This document shows, piece after piece, positions 36,228 through 47,071 of a stretch of 64,000 nucleotides of DNA. Positions within the stretch are counted from its first letter, which is position 1, and each line of letters opens with the position of its first letter. Position numbers and translations under genes: made by a program. Origin of the DNA: Hallerella porci (GTDB lineage: Bacteria; Fibrobacterota; Fibrobacteria; Fibrobacterales; Fibrobacteraceae); NCBI RefSeq assembly GCF_003148885.1, contig NZ_QGHD01000007.1, positions 57,393 through 121,392 on the forward strand. Direction: 5' to 3'. The notes below the pieces were generated by a model that ran no database searches, was not told the DNA's origin, and saw nothing but the letters and a program-made list of their open reading frames with translations.

Positions 36228-36890
36228 TTATCGGTTGAGAGTTGCCGCCCACGATTCGGTAAGCCGCGAAAGAATTTCGGTTCGAATTTTATCGACGAAG
36301 GCGGTGCGTTCTTCGGGGCGAATAATTTTTTCTTGATTCACAGAAAAGGGAATCGGTTCACCGTCAGGAGAAAGGGCGAATACGAGATCGCCGCGGATGC
36401 GTAATGTATCGGCCGATAAAATCTGCAACAGATTTTTTCCGATTTCTAAATGAGAATGCAGCTGCAAATCGGTTTCTCCCGGAGAAATGGCGAGCGCAGA
36501 ATCTTTCCAATCAAAAGGTAACGCAGCGAGGCTATTTAATTTCGCTTCGCCGTGAGCGGAACGCAGCCAAATCGTATCTGTCGAAGGATTCTGAACTTTT
36601 GTTTCTAACGAAAAATACAGAACGCCGAGACTATCGGGGAGAATGCCTTTTGCGATATTTTGAATGAGCAAAATCATTTTTGGATTCGGAACGATGCCGC
36701 CGAGAGAACCGCCTGAAAATTTTTCCAGATGAACTTGTGCGGAATCAAAAGAGGCGCCGCGGAGTTCTAATTTACATTGGCGAAGAATGCTTGCGGCTTG
36801 AACTTTCCGCGATGCTGCGCAGTTCAAAAGACATACAGCGATGCCGCAGAGAAAAATTCCGAATAAAATTTTTTTACAAGAAAATGCCAT
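36228..36890 (-). CDS. Envelope lipoprotein, possibly LEA2/WHy-like
   Basis: 220 residues. A signal with lipobox (IAVCLLNC, Cys about 24) predicts a lipid-anchored periplasmic protein. The core has the pattern of LEA2/WHy-type beta-sandwiches: VQNPSTDTIWLRSAHGEAKLN and LRIRGDLVFALSPDGEPIPFSVNQEK. This assignment is tentative. It is followed closely by the beta-barrel gene at 36209, suggesting a pair working at the outer membrane. Confidence 0.6.
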   Translation of the reverse strand: MAFSCKKILFGIFLCGIAVCLLNCAASRKVQAASILRQCKLELRGASFDSAQVHLEKFSGGSLGGIVPNPKMILLIQNIAKGILPDSLGVLYFSLETKVQNPSTDTIWLRSAHGEAKLNSLAALPFDWKDSALAISPGETDLQLHSHLEIGKNLLQILSADTLRIRGDLVFALSPDGEPIPFSVNQEKIIRPEERTAFVDKIRTEILSRLTESWAATLNR

Positions 36891-36992
36891 AGAGAAAATT
36901 TAACAAAAGAATTTTTGGCAGAATAAATTGATTGCAATTTCCGATTGTAAAATATCTAAAATTTCATCGGGAATGAATACTTCATTTCAAAA

Positions 36993-37691
36993 TCAAAACA
37001 AAGATTCCATCAAAATTCCCGCCATTTTTTGTGGCGATATTTTTTGCAAATACGCTTGATTCATTTCGATTTCAAAGCCGATGTATTTTTCGGGCGGAAA
37101 AATTTTTCGAAGAGCGGTCGTGAGTCCGTCGTTTTTCCCTTGATACGGATAATTTTTTCGAACGCGCAAATCAGGCGCAATGAGAATTAAATTTTTTTGA
37201 ATTTTTTTGGCAAGAGCAGATTCTTCTTTTCGGCTCGGGTCGTATAAAATTCCCAAATCGGCGTTTCGAATTTCACCGTTTAATTCGGGAGTAAAACTGT
37301 GAATCGATAAATGCAAAATTTCAGCGTTCGGATTTTCTAATTCATTTTTTATTGACTGCAAAAAATTTCCGCGGTATTCGTTAAAATATTCTTTGAGTTT
37401 TTGTTTGATTTCTAAAGGCTCGTCTTCGCTAAATTCCGAAAAGCGATGATTGCGATTGGAATTGCGGTTCAAGTCAATTGCTAAGCGAGAAAATTTTCCG
37501 GCGATTGAAAATTTCGGAGCTAAAATTTTTTGAAGCGCAAAAAAAACTTCAAGCGCTCCGATATCGTATCCGCGATGAGTTTTCAAAATTTCTTGCGCAG
37601 AATCATTTTGAAATTTCGCAGATAGATAATCTGGAATGGCGTTTGAAGCGTGCTCGCAGCTTAAGAAAACACTTTTGTTTAAGCTACTCAT
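36993..37691 (-). CDS. N-formylglutamate amidohydrolase-like protein
   Basis: 232 residues from ATG 37691 (MSSLNKSVFLSCEHASNAIP). That start overlaps the stop of the GCS2 gene by 8 bp and is preferred to an ORF start 25 codons upstream. FLSCEHASNAIPDYL, the GYDIGA segment, RLAIDLNRNSN and LSIHSFTPELNGE are signatures of the HutG/N-formylglutamate amidohydrolase family, which hydrolyses N-acyl amino acids with zinc. No histidine-degradation genes are nearby. Its place as last gene of an amide-ligase operon suggests it processes or degrades the product of that pathway. Confidence 0.82.
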   Translation of the reverse strand: MSSLNKSVFLSCEHASNAIPDYLSAKFQNDSAQEILKTHRGYDIGALEVFFALQKILAPKFSIAGKFSRLAIDLNRNSNRNHRFSEFSEDEPLEIKQKLKEYFNEYRGNFLQSIKNELENPNAEILHLSIHSFTPELNGEIRNADLGILYDPSRKEESALAKKIQKNLILIAPDLRVRKNYPYQGKNDGLTTALRKIFPPEKYIGFEIEMNQAYLQKISPQKMAGILMESLF

Positions 37692-38913
37692 AAAGTGAAT
37701 TTTCAGAAAGGCATTTCGCGAGTTTCGAATATTCAAGAATGAAATTTTCGCGACTTGGATTTGCACCCAATTTTTTCACTAACGCAGAAGCGAGAGTGCC
37801 GCGCGATAAAATTTTTTCTAAAACGCTTTGCGATTCTTTAGAAATATTTTCGCGCACACGATTGAAAATAAATTTCAAAAGTTCCGACGCTTTCATCGAA
37901 TCTTTTTGAATGCCGAATAATTGCAAATATTTTTTGTCGGAAATTTCTGCGCTTTCGGCATCCTTTACAGTTGCAAATAAAATTTTCACCAAGCGTCCTG
38001 TTTCAAAAGCTTGCTGCTCTTTTTCGCTCGCAAAAATTCCGTTTGCAAAGGCTTTTAAAAATGCCATTTCAAATTCGGCGATGGCGACATCTGCTTTCGG
38101 GCATTCTTGAATATCGACTAAGCGAATTTCAATGGCGCCACGGTCAAAGCGGGCGATGGCTCCGCGGCTATTTAAGAAGAAATGATTCAGCAAATGATCG
38201 GTATCAAAAGGCGCAATGTCCTTTTTGATTTTTTCAAAAATCACTTTGTTGTAATCGCTTTCGGTAAAGACCGCTTCGGGAATCACTTGCCCAGTAATGC
38301 TCGGAATTTTTTCTTGATTGTGACGATACGTTTCGATGCGCGCATCTTTATAACCGGTAAATTTTCCGTCTAAATACGGGCTCGATGCAGCAATCGCTGG
38401 GATTAACGGCAAAAGTAAACGAATCGCTGCGTGTAAAATTCCAAATTCTTTATCGCCTTGAAAAGACACATTCAAATGCGTCGATTGTAAATTTGCCCAA
38501 CCGTGTCCGCGGCAATCAAAAATACGATTATACGCTTCGTAAATTTCGTTGCAATCGTAAGGCCAAAGTTTTGTTTCGCACATCGGATCCATAAACGGAT
38601 GCGCTGCTGTTGGCAAAAGTTCTGCGTTTACACTTTTTAATTTTTCGTTCGCGGCTAAAATTTCATCGTGAAATTTTTTAGACCAACCGACAAAACTCTT
38701 TGCGGGTTCGGCGCATTTAAATTCCAAAACATGGGCGACAAGTTCATTCGAAAGTCCGACAACGCCGTGTTCTAAGTCCGATAAATTTTCGCCTTTTTCG
38801 TCTTTTCCTAAAACGACATCGACGCAAGGATTTACTTTGCCTGTTTCTTTGGAAACAATCATGTATTCGAGTTCAAGCCCAAAGCGTTCAAATAAATGAA
38901 AAGGAGAGTCCAT
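37684..38913 (-). CDS. GCS2-type glutamate-cysteine-ligase-like carboxylate-amine ligase
   Basis: 409 residues. FERFGLELEYMIV at the start carries the acidic metal/ATP-binding residues of the GCS2 family. HLNVSFQG, YRHNQEKIPSITGQVIPE and GAIEIRLVDIQECPKADVAI are further family blocks. GCS2 enzymes form a gamma-glutamyl or related amide bond using ATP. The gene lies between a RimK-like ATP-grasp ligase and an amidohydrolase, so two amide-forming enzymes act in one operon. GAGG is 10 bases before the ATG. True glutathione synthesis is possible but less likely, as no classical gshB is present and a C39-like peptidase leads the operon. Confidence 0.85.
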   Translation of the reverse strand: MDSPFHLFERFGLELEYMIVSKETGKVNPCVDVVLGKDEKGENLSDLEHGVVGLSNELVAHVLEFKCAEPAKSFVGWSKKFHDEILAANEKLKSVNAELLPTAAHPFMDPMCETKLWPYDCNEIYEAYNRIFDCRGHGWANLQSTHLNVSFQGDKEFGILHAAIRLLLPLIPAIAASSPYLDGKFTGYKDARIETYRHNQEKIPSITGQVIPEAVFTESDYNKVIFEKIKKDIAPFDTDHLLNHFFLNSRGAIARFDRGAIEIRLVDIQECPKADVAIAEFEMAFLKAFANGIFASEKEQQAFETGRLVKILFATVKDAESAEISDKKYLQLFGIQKDSMKASELLKFIFNRVRENISKESQSVLEKILSRGTLASALVKKLGANPSRENFILEYSKLAKCLSENSLYE

Positions 38914-38927
38914 AAAGCTTAAACCTC

Positions 38928-40436
38928 TTAGATAATGTACGAATCAATTCCGTGATGTTGTAATAAACGCTGCTGCGCCGAATTCATGCGTTCTTCAATT
39001 CGATGGCGAAGCGAATGCATCACCGTCAAATAAAGTTTTTCGCCGCCGAGTTGATCTTCGACGCCATCATCGATACTAGGATTGTCGTTGACTTCAATCA
39101 CCATCGGCTTTCCGTTGACTTCTTTTAAATCAACTCCGTAAAGCCCGTTTCCGATTAAAGAAGCGACACGCAACGCGGCTTTGATAATTCCGTGCGGAAC
39201 TTCATCGAGCGGCACGCAGTCGTAAAGTCCGCAGACATCGTCTTTATTTTTCGAATTCCAGTTGTAAATTTGCCAGTGATCTTTTGCCATGTAATAGCGG
39301 CAAGCGTAAAATGGGCGACCGTCCAAAATGCCAATTCGCCAGTCAAAATCTGTCGGCGTAAATTCTTGTGCGATAATCAAATCGCTGCCTTCAAACATTT
39401 TATCGAGTTGCTCTTGCAATTCTTTTTCGTCTTTGACTTTTACAACGCCCATCGAAAAACTCGAATCCGGCGCTTTTAAAATCATCGGGAATCCGATTTC
39501 TTTCGAAAGTTCGTGGCGGTTTTCGGAATGTGCAATAATCGTATGCGGCGCAGGAATTTTTCCAACGGTCATAAGTTCTTGCAAATACACTTTATTTGAG
39601 CAGCGCAAAATGCTATCGGGATCATCGATGACCGCAATGCCTTCGGATTGAGCGCGACGTGCAAAAGCGTAAGTATGATGGTTCACATTTGTCGTTTCAC
39701 GAATGAAGAGCGCATCAAATTCGCCGACGCGGTGATAATCTTTTTTCGTAATCAGTTCCACGCGAAAGCCTGTCTTTTCGGCGGCGCTAATAAACTTTTG
39801 AATCGCCTTGGCATTGGACGGCGGTTCTTTTTCTTCGGGGTTTACAAGAATTGCTAAATCGTATAAATATTCATCGTTATGAGGCGACGCAAATCGATTT
39901 TTATCAAAGTAATCTTTTGCAAATTCATCGACCATTTCCAAATGCGATTCGGGAATTTCGTTCACGCAAATCGGGCGAATGCTTTGGATAAACCATTTTT
40001 GTTTGAACACAAAATGGGCGCGCAAAAGGGGCGCTTGGAAAAGTCGATAAAGTTCCTGCGAAAGTTCCAAATAATGCGGCGAAACATTTTGTCCAAAATA
40101 AATGGACAAAGTAAATTCGGTGCTCGTCAATTTTTTTAAACTGCGCTGAATCAAATCATCAATTTCATCGGTGATATTTTTGACGACTGCAGGCGCTTTA
40201 AAATCGCGAATGCTTTTTACATTCGGAATCACTTTGTGTCCGCGGGCTTCTGCTAAAAGCGAAACGTAATAACCTTTGCTTTGGTAGCTGTAATCTTTGC
40301 ACAAATTAAAAACGCGGACATTTCGCATTTTCGTGTAATCGGTGTTTGTGAGGTAATCCTTTGCCGAAACGATGTTGACTTCAGATACGTGAAACTTCCA
40401 ATTTTTCGGGTTATTGACAACGATAATCTTTTTCAT
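38928..40436 (-). CDS. RimK-like ATP-grasp ligase with N-terminal RLAN-type domain
   Basis: 502 residues. The first about 150 residues (IIVVNNPKNWKFHVSEVNIVSAKDYL) resemble the RLAN domain found only in front of some RimK-like enzymes. The C-terminal half is a full ATP-grasp fold: IAVIDDPDSILRCSNKVYLQEL, GFPMILKAPDSSFSMGVVKV (ATP-binding lysine), IAQEFTPTDFDWRIGILDG and VIEVNDNPSIDDG (metal-binding Glu and Asn). RimK relatives add amino acids, often glutamate, to a peptide or protein end. The start overlaps the C39-like gene by 4 bp. This gene order with a C39-like peptidase and GCS2 ligase is a recognised predicted amidoligase neighbourhood; product unknown. Confidence 0.87.
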   Translation of the reverse strand: MKKIIVVNNPKNWKFHVSEVNIVSAKDYLTNTDYTKMRNVRVFNLCKDYSYQSKGYYVSLLAEARGHKVIPNVKSIRDFKAPAVVKNITDEIDDLIQRSLKKLTSTEFTLSIYFGQNVSPHYLELSQELYRLFQAPLLRAHFVFKQKWFIQSIRPICVNEIPESHLEMVDEFAKDYFDKNRFASPHNDEYLYDLAILVNPEEKEPPSNAKAIQKFISAAEKTGFRVELITKKDYHRVGEFDALFIRETTNVNHHTYAFARRAQSEGIAVIDDPDSILRCSNKVYLQELMTVGKIPAPHTIIAHSENRHELSKEIGFPMILKAPDSSFSMGVVKVKDEKELQEQLDKMFEGSDLIIAQEFTPTDFDWRIGILDGRPFYACRYYMAKDHWQIYNWNSKNKDDVCGLYDCVPLDEVPHGIIKAALRVASLIGNGLYGVDLKEVNGKPMVIEVNDNPSIDDGVEDQLGGEKLYLTVMHSLRHRIEERMNSAQQRLLQHHGIDSYII

Positions 40437-41137
40437 TTTTTCTTCGGTTGTACGGCAAGTATTAAACTGTCGTAGGTTAAAATTCCAAGTAAAATACTGT
40501 GAACAAGTCGGTTGCGTTCAACAGCGTAATAGTTATTGTTGGCGATAGGATTTGTGCTATCGGGATCAGCGATTAAGAATTTTTTTTCTTCGTTCTCGCC
40601 ATAGACAACAATGAAATGTCCCATCGGTTCACCGTGAATATCATCGTAAACAGACATATTTTTTTCGTTTGTATATTCACGTTTGCTTTGATACAAAAAA
40701 GTCGTCGAAACTCCTGTGATTAAAGGAATATCTTTTTTGAAATATCTGTCAAAAAGTCCGGGCTTAAAATCTTTTAAGTTGACAATTCCGCCCGCTTCGA
40801 TAAAACGCAAATACGCTTTGATGGCGATGCGCAATTTGACTTTCTTTTTCGCAGTATATTCAAGTTCTAATTTATGATACAATTCATTCATCGGCAAATC
40901 GACCCAAGTCGGATCAAAAATTTCCAGGTTCACCGAATGAATGGTGGCATCAAATCCGCGTTTTAAAGCGTCAAGCCCTAAAAATACGCCTAACGTGCCC
41001 CCGCCTTCGAGCATTTCAATTTCGGAAATGAGTTTGGGCAAAGAAATTTTGTAGCCATAATGATTATAAATGGCGTGTAAGCTTGTTGGCCCACAAGTGA
41101 CGTCATCGGGTTGAGGAAGAATTTTCACTTTCATCAT
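40433..41137 (-). CDS. C39-like (papain-fold) cysteine peptidase
   Basis: 234 residues from ATG 41137; a TTG (41140) and a second ATG (41134) are alternatives, and none has a clear Shine-Dalgarno. Cys15 lies in DDVTCGPTSLHAIYNHYG, the catalytic His in GEPMGHFIVVYG, and the Asp in LIADPDS, giving the Cys-His-Asp set of C39-type peptidases. There is no transporter domain, so it is a free cytosolic enzyme. It is the first gene of a four-gene operon with the ATP-grasp, GCS2 and amidohydrolase genes. It may trim a precursor peptide or cut the amide made by the ligases. Confidence 0.82.
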   Translation of the reverse strand: MMKVKILPQPDDVTCGPTSLHAIYNHYGYKISLPKLISEIEMLEGGGTLGVFLGLDALKRGFDATIHSVNLEIFDPTWVDLPMNELYHKLELEYTAKKKVKLRIAIKAYLRFIEAGGIVNLKDFKPGLFDRYFKKDIPLITGVSTTFLYQSKREYTNEKNMSVYDDIHGEPMGHFIVVYGENEEKKFLIADPDSTNPIANNNYYAVERNRLVHSILLGILTYDSLILAVQPKKK

Positions 41138-41216
41138 CAAAACCGTGAAGTAAAAGTTGTTTTTATTGCAAATAATCTATAAAATTTTGCAAAAAATGTA
41201 AAACGAGAAATAAAAA

Positions 41217-41248
41217 AGGAAAGGGAGCAAAAATTGCTCGACTTTCCT
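41217..41248 (-). terminator. Terminator of dnaJ
   Basis: AGGAAAG-GAGCAA and TTGCTC-CTTTCCT form an interrupted 13-bp stem, with TTTTTTATTT following on the minus strand, 9 bases past the dnaJ stop. Confidence 0.8.
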
Positions 41249-41256
41249 AAAATCAA

Positions 41257-42402
41257 TTAACTAAAAAGACCTTTCACCTTTTCGAGAAGGCTATCGTCTT
41301 TTGCCGTATCCTTGTCTTTGCGGAGTTCGGCGAGTTGCTTGTAAAGATCTTTTTCTTTCGAAGTTAAATCCGTTGGAATTTGCGTTTCCACTTCGACGAA
41401 AAGATTTCCGCGGCTGCTTGCGCCACCATTTAATTCCGGAAGGCCTTGAGCCTTTAAGCGGAAAACGGCACCGGGTTGCGTTCCTGCAGAAATTTTAATC
41501 GAAACTTCGCCACCGTCCAAAGTCGGGATGCGTTGCGTTCCGCCGAGGGCGAGTTTATAAACGGGGATTTCGATTGTGCAATGCAAATCGGAACCTTCGC
41601 GCATATAAAAGTCGTCTTTCTTTTCAGCGATGACGACGAGCAAATCTCCCGAAGCTCCGCCGCGCGGTCCGCAATGACCTTCTCCGCGGAGTTTCAGATA
41701 TTGTCCTTCGGCAATTCCTTCCGGAATTTTAATCGAAATCGTTTCTTCTTCGAGAACGCGACCTTCTCCATGACAATGTGCACACGGCTTTGCGATGACT
41801 TCGCCAGTTCCGCCGCAATTTGTACACGGCGATTCGCTCACCATCTGGAAGAACGATCGGGTGACATGACGGACTACGCCCGAGCCTTTACAAGTGGGGC
41901 AAGTTTCAACGCCTTCGCCGCCTTTGCCTGCGCATTCCGTACACGGTGCATAGCGTTTTAAGCGCACTTTTTTCGTCGTGCCCGAAAGAATTTCTTTGTA
42001 GGAAAGGGCGATTTTAATCTGCAAATCTTGACCGCGAGGTGGACCTTGTCTGCGGCTGCCGCGCGATGAAGAATGGAAGCCTCCAAAGCCTCCGCCGAAA
42101 ATATCGCCGAATTGGCTGAAAATATCTTCGAAGTTGCTGAATCCGCCGCCGAATCCTCCAGGACCGCCTGCGCCACCGGGCATCGCATGTCCGAATTGAT
42201 CGTACTGAGCACGCTTCTTCGGATCCGAAAGGACCTCGTAAGCTTCCGCCGCTTCCTTGAATTTTTCTTCGGCTTCTTTGTTGCCCGGATTTTTGTCCGG
42301 ATGATACTTGATGGCGAGCTTCTTGTACGCGTGCTTAATATCTTCAGCACTGGCGTCTTTGGCAACGCCTAAAACTTCGTAGTAATCTCTTTTCTCAGCC
42401 AT
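41257..42402 (-). CDS. dnaJ: Chaperone DnaJ (Hsp40)
   Basis: 381 residues, full type I layout. J domain with HPD in YHPDKNPG (1-70), Gly/Phe-rich linker ([25 protein letters not shown]), a zinc domain with four CxxCxGxG repeats ([32 protein letters not shown]) and the substrate-binding C-terminal domains. It delivers unfolded proteins to DnaK and stimulates its ATPase. ATG 42402 is used; the TTG two codons before is not needed. A strong terminator separates it from dnaK upstream and no sigma-54 promoter is seen in front of it, so its expression may rely on readthrough or another promoter. Confidence 0.96.
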   Translation of the reverse strand: MAEKRDYYEVLGVAKDASAEDIKHAYKKLAIKYHPDKNPGNKEAEEKFKEAAEAYEVLSDPKKRAQYDQFGHAMPGGAGGPGGFGGGFSNFEDIFSQFGDIFGGGFGGFHSSSRGSRRQGPPRGQDLQIKIALSYKEILSGTTKKVRLKRYAPCTECAGKGGEGVETCPTCKGSGVVRHVTRSFFQMVSESPCTNCGGTGEVIAKPCAHCHGEGRVLEEETISIKIPEGIAEGQYLKLRGEGHCGPRGGASGDLLVVIAEKKDDFYMREGSDLHCTIEIPVYKLALGGTQRIPTLDGGEVSIKISAGTQPGAVFRLKAQGLPELNGGASSRGNLFVEVETQIPTDLTSKEKDLYKQLAELRKDKDTAKDDSLLEKVKGLFS

Positions 42403-42455
42403 AATCAAACTCTCTTCTTGTGAAATTCAAAATTAAAATTCAAAATGAGCAAAAA

Positions 42456-42487
42456 AGGATTTTCCCCTCTGGAGAGGGAAAAATCCT
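42456..42487 (-). terminator. Terminator of dnaK
   Basis: AGGATTTTTCCCTCT pairs with AGAGGGGAAAATCCT on the minus strand, followed by T6. It lies 24 bases past the dnaK stop and before dnaJ. Confidence 0.85.
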
Positions 42488-42510
42488 GTGTTTTCAACCA
42501 AGGAGAATCA

Positions 42511-44430
42511 TTAATTCTTCTTGTCGTCATCGACGACAGTATAGTCTGCATCGATAGGACCGTCGCCCTTCTTGCTTTCGCTCTTCGGAGCTTCGCTATG
42601 CGGAGCAGAAGATGCGCCTGCGTTCGGAGCGCCTTGTGCGGCACCGGCCATCGAACCGAGCATGTTCTGGAGTTTTTCAACAGCTGCATCGATTTCGGCC
42701 TTCGAACCATTGTCCTTCTTATCCTTGATTTCTTGGATAGCGGCTTCGAGCTGGCTCTTGGTGTCGGCAGGAATCTTATCGCCGACTTCCTTCAACTGCT
42801 TTTCTGCCTGATAGACAATTTGTTCTGCCTTGTTCTTCGCATCTTCTTTTTCGCGGTCTGCTTTATCCTTTTCGGCATTCGCTTCGGCATCTTTCTTCAT
42901 GCGTTCAATTTCTTCTTCAGAAAGTCCGCTCGAAGAAGTAATCTTAATCGATTGTTCCTTGCCGGATTCTTTATCCTTTGCAGAAACGTGCACAATGCCG
43001 TTTGCGTCGATGTCGAAGGTAACTTCAATCTGCGGGATTCCACGTGGCTTCGGGCTGATACCCGTAAGGTCAAAGTGACCGAGGGTGCGGTTATCGCGAG
43101 CGTAAGTACGTTCACCTTGGAGCACGTGAATGGTCACTGCAGATTGGTTATCTTCTGCGGTCGAGAAGACTTGGCTCTTCTTGGTCGGAATTGTCGTATT
43201 GCGGTCGATGAGCTTCGTCATCACGCCGCCGAGAGTTTCGATACCGAGAGAAAGCGGAGTCACATCCAAAAGCAAGACGTCTTTCACAGACGAATCGCCC
43301 GAGAGCACGGCTCCTTGAACTGCAGCACCGATTGCCACGACTTCATCCGGGTTCACTGTCTTGTTCGGTTCCTTGCCGAAGAATTCCTTCACCTTCGCTT
43401 GCACAGCCGGAATACGGGTAGAACCGCCGACGAGAATCACTTCGTCGATTTCCGAGAGGCTAAGTCCCGAGTCCTTCAAGCACTTTTCGCAAGGACCGAT
43501 GGTGCGTTCGACCAAGTGTGCGGTAATCTGATCGAATTTTGCACGGGTGAGAGTCAAATCCAAATGTTTCGGACCTGTAGCGTCTGCGGTAATGAACGGC
43601 AAATTGATGTTTGTCGAAGTCGTTGCAGAAAGGTCAATTTTTGCCTTTTCTGCGGCGTCTTTCAAACGTTGCAGAGCCATCTTATCGCTCTTCAAATCAA
43701 TGCCCGGATTCGACTTCTTAAATTCATCGTTAATCCAGTCGATGATGACTTCGTCGAAGTTATCACCGCCGAGCATTGTATCACCGTTCGTCGCCTTCAC
43801 GCTGAACATACCGTCATCGATTTCCAAGATGGAAATATCGAAAGTACCACCGCCGAGGTCATACACGGCAACCTTTTCGCTCTTCTTCGAATCCAAACCG
43901 TAAGCGAGTGCTGCTGCAGTCGGTTCGTTCACAATACGGAGAACGTCCAAGCCTGCAATTTTACCCGCATCCTTCGTCGCTTGACGTTGCGAGTCGCTAA
44001 AGTAAGCAGGAACAGTAATCACCGCTTGAGTTACCGGCTGTCCCAAATAATCTTCTGCGGTTTTCTTCATCGCTTGAAGCACCATTGCAGAAATTTCAGG
44101 AGGAGCAAATTCCTTGTCGCCGACTTTCACGCGGACCGGATCGTTACCCGTTCCGACGAGCTTATACGGCATGTGCTTTTCGGCATCGCTGCATTCGCCT
44201 GCGCGACGACCCATAAAGCGCTTGATAGAATAAATTGTGTTTTCCGGGTTGGTAATCGCTTGGCGTTTTGCCACGTGACCCACCAAGTGTTCACCGTTCT
44301 TGCCAAATGCGACAATGGACGGAGTTGTGCGGAAACCTTCCGCGTTTGCGATAACGACCGGCTTGCCGCCTTCCATCACGGCGACGCAGCTGTTTGTCGT
44401 ACCTAAGTCAATACCAATAATCTTACTCAT
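42511..44430 (-). CDS. dnaK: Chaperone DnaK (Hsp70)
   Basis: A 639-residue Hsp70. The ATPase domain begins [15 protein letters not shown], with [29 protein letters not shown] and the linker [18 protein letters not shown]. The substrate-binding domain and helical lid follow, ending [13 protein letters not shown], close to the usual bacterial DnaK tail. It folds and refolds proteins with DnaJ and GrpE. GGAG is 9 bases before the ATG. It lies 106 bp after grpE, and that gap holds its own sigma-54 promoter and palindrome, so dnaK can be transcribed separately from grpE. A long antisense ORF opposite it is a codon-bias artefact. Confidence 0.97.
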   Translation of the reverse strand: MSKIIGIDLGTTNSCVAVMEGGKPVVIANAEGFRTTPSIVAFGKNGEHLVGHVAKRQAITNPENTIYSIKRFMGRRAGECSDAEKHMPYKLVGTGNDPVRVKVGDKEFAPPEISAMVLQAMKKTAEDYLGQPVTQAVITVPAYFSDSQRQATKDAGKIAGLDVLRIVNEPTAAALAYGLDSKKSEKVAVYDLGGGTFDISILEIDDGMFSVKATNGDTMLGGDNFDEVIIDWINDEFKKSNPGIDLKSDKMALQRLKDAAEKAKIDLSATTSTNINLPFITADATGPKHLDLTLTRAKFDQITAHLVERTIGPCEKCLKDSGLSLSEIDEVILVGGSTRIPAVQAKVKEFFGKEPNKTVNPDEVVAIGAAVQGAVLSGDSSVKDVLLLDVTPLSLGIETLGGVMTKLIDRNTTIPTKKSQVFSTAEDNQSAVTIHVLQGERTYARDNRTLGHFDLTGISPKPRGIPQIEVTFDIDANGIVHVSAKDKESGKEQSIKITSSSGLSEEEIERMKKDAEANAEKDKADREKEDAKNKAEQIVYQAEKQLKEVGDKIPADTKSQLEAAIQEIKDKKDNGSKAEIDAAVEKLQNMLGSMAGAAQGAPNAGASSAPHSEAPKSESKKGDGPIDADYTVVDDDKKN

Positions 44431-44465
44431 AGTAGATTCTCCTTCATTTTTTTCTGCGCTTAGTA

Positions 44466-44483
44466 AAGCAAAAAGTGTGCCAT
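44466..44483 (-). promoter_or_regulatory. Sigma-54 (-24/-12) promoter of dnaK
   Basis: TGGCACACTTTTTGC on the minus strand: GG at 44480-44481, GC at 44468-44469, 10 bases between. The predicted transcription start is near 44456, 26 bases before the ATG. Confidence 0.75.
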
Positions 44484-44533
44484 TTTTACTAAACGTCCAA
44501 ATTTGATGTTTTTCGCCAATTCATTTTGCGGGT

Positions 44534-44548
44534 GTTTCATTTTGAAGC
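44534..44548. promoter_or_regulatory. Palindromic upstream activator site of dnaK
   Basis: GCTTCA-AAA-TGAAAC on the minus strand, one base from the perfect palindrome, about 85 bp upstream of the predicted start. It overlaps the last codons and the stop of grpE. Confidence 0.55.
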
Positions 44549-45193
44549 AGGACCGGATGAAACGATTACCTTGGCGGTTTTGATAAGTTTGTTCTTCAGC
44601 TTATAGCCTTTTTGGAAAACTTGAACGACATGCGATTCGGGAATTGTATCCGAAGGCTGATTCATCAACGCTTCGTGGACATTTGGATCAAAAGGTTCGC
44701 CGACAGGATTGAGCTGTTCCAATCCCGCTTCTTTCAAAATTTTTGCAAATTGATCGTGAATCATTTGAATGCCTTTGGCAAAGGAATCATAATCTTTCTG
44801 CTTATTATTATCGGGGTGCGCGGCGCGTTCAAAATTATCGAGAACTTCGGAAAGTTTTTCGAGAAGTTTGGCATTTGCCGTTTCGATTAAATCCAGTTGT
44901 TCTTTGGCGGTGCGACGGCGGAAATTATCAAATTCAGCCATTAAACGCACGTAGCGGTCTTTGCTTTCGGCTAGTTGCGCTTTTAACGATTCAATTTCGG
45001 CTTTTGCTTGGGTCAGTTCGGCATTTGCATCTGCGTTGGATGCTTCTGCGGGCTTTTCGTCTTTTTTTTCTGCGGATTCCGCTGCGGCTTCTGTCGGAGC
45101 GGGGGATTCGCTAGACTTTTCTGCAGAATGGATGACTTCTTCTGCAGCCTTCATGATATCTTCGTTTTCTGGATTTTTCTTTTCTTCAGACAT
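44537..45193 (-). CDS. grpE: Nucleotide exchange factor GrpE
   Basis: A 218-residue cofactor that releases ADP from DnaK. An acidic, Ala/Glu-rich N-terminal stretch (1-65) leads into a long coiled coil (AELTQAKAEIESLKAQLAESKDRYVRLMAEFDNFRRRTAKE). The C-terminal beta domain has GLEQLNPVGEPFDPNVHEALM and VVQVFQKGYKLKNKLIKTAKVIVS, the GrpE signature. AAGG precedes the ATG. It is the first gene of the grpE-dnaK pair, transcribed from a sigma-54 promoter 40 bases upstream. Confidence 0.95.
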   Translation of the reverse strand: MSEEKKNPENEDIMKAAEEVIHSAEKSSESPAPTEAAAESAEKKDEKPAEASNADANAELTQAKAEIESLKAQLAESKDRYVRLMAEFDNFRRRTAKEQLDLIETANAKLLEKLSEVLDNFERAAHPDNNKQKDYDSFAKGIQMIHDQFAKILKEAGLEQLNPVGEPFDPNVHEALMNQPSDTIPESHVVQVFQKGYKLKNKLIKTAKVIVSSGPASK

Positions 45194-45231
45194 ATTCTGC
45201 CTTGTTTAGTTTAAAGTTTACGAGAAATAAA

Positions 45232-45249
45232 AAGCAAAATGCGTGCCAA
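45232..45249 (-). promoter_or_regulatory. Sigma-54 (-24/-12) promoter of grpE
   Basis: TTGGCACGCATTTTGC on the minus strand: GG at 45246-45247, GC at 45234-45235, 10 bases between. It matches the full TTGGCACG-N4-TTGC consensus. Predicted start near 45222, 29 bases before the ATG. Confidence 0.8.
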
Positions 45250-45289
45250 TTTCAATTCGTGCGAAATCGGTCTATTTTGAAAATAAAAC

Positions 45290-45304
45290 GTTTAATTCTG
45301 AAAC
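45290..45304. promoter_or_regulatory. Palindromic upstream activator site of grpE
   Basis: GTTTCA-GAA-TTAAAC on the minus strand, one mismatch from the GTTTCA-N3-TGAAAC palindrome, about 75 bp upstream of the predicted start. Confidence 0.5.
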
Positions 45305-45327
45305 AACGCGCCCCGCAGGGGCGCGTT
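45305..45327. other. Perfect GC-rich hairpin between groEL and grpE
   Basis: AACGCGCCCC-GCA-GGGGCGCGTT: a 10-bp stem with a 3-base loop and no T run. It abuts the grpE palindrome and may insulate it from groEL readthrough. Confidence 0.5.
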
Positions 45328-45358
45328 TGCGGATAATGTCTGCGATTTTGCAGAAACA

Positions 45359-45391
45359 AAAAAAGCGTCGCATAAAATGCGACGCTTTTTT
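45359..45391 (-). terminator. Terminator of groEL
   Basis: AAAAAAGCGTCGCA and TGCGACGCTTTTTT form a 14-bp stem with a TAAAA loop, 18 bases past the groEL stop. Confidence 0.9.
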
Positions 45392-45408
45392 CCACGGAGT
45401 AGGATGAA

Positions 45409-47052
<1,644 letters not shown>

Positions 47053-47071
47053 CTAATTAAAACTTTTCCGA

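Noticed and set aside
42445..44406. 653-codon plus-strand ORF opposite dnaK
   Set aside because: It mirrors a highly expressed gene with strong codon bias; it has no ribosome binding site, no recognisable domain and a Cys/Arg-rich composition typical of antisense frames.
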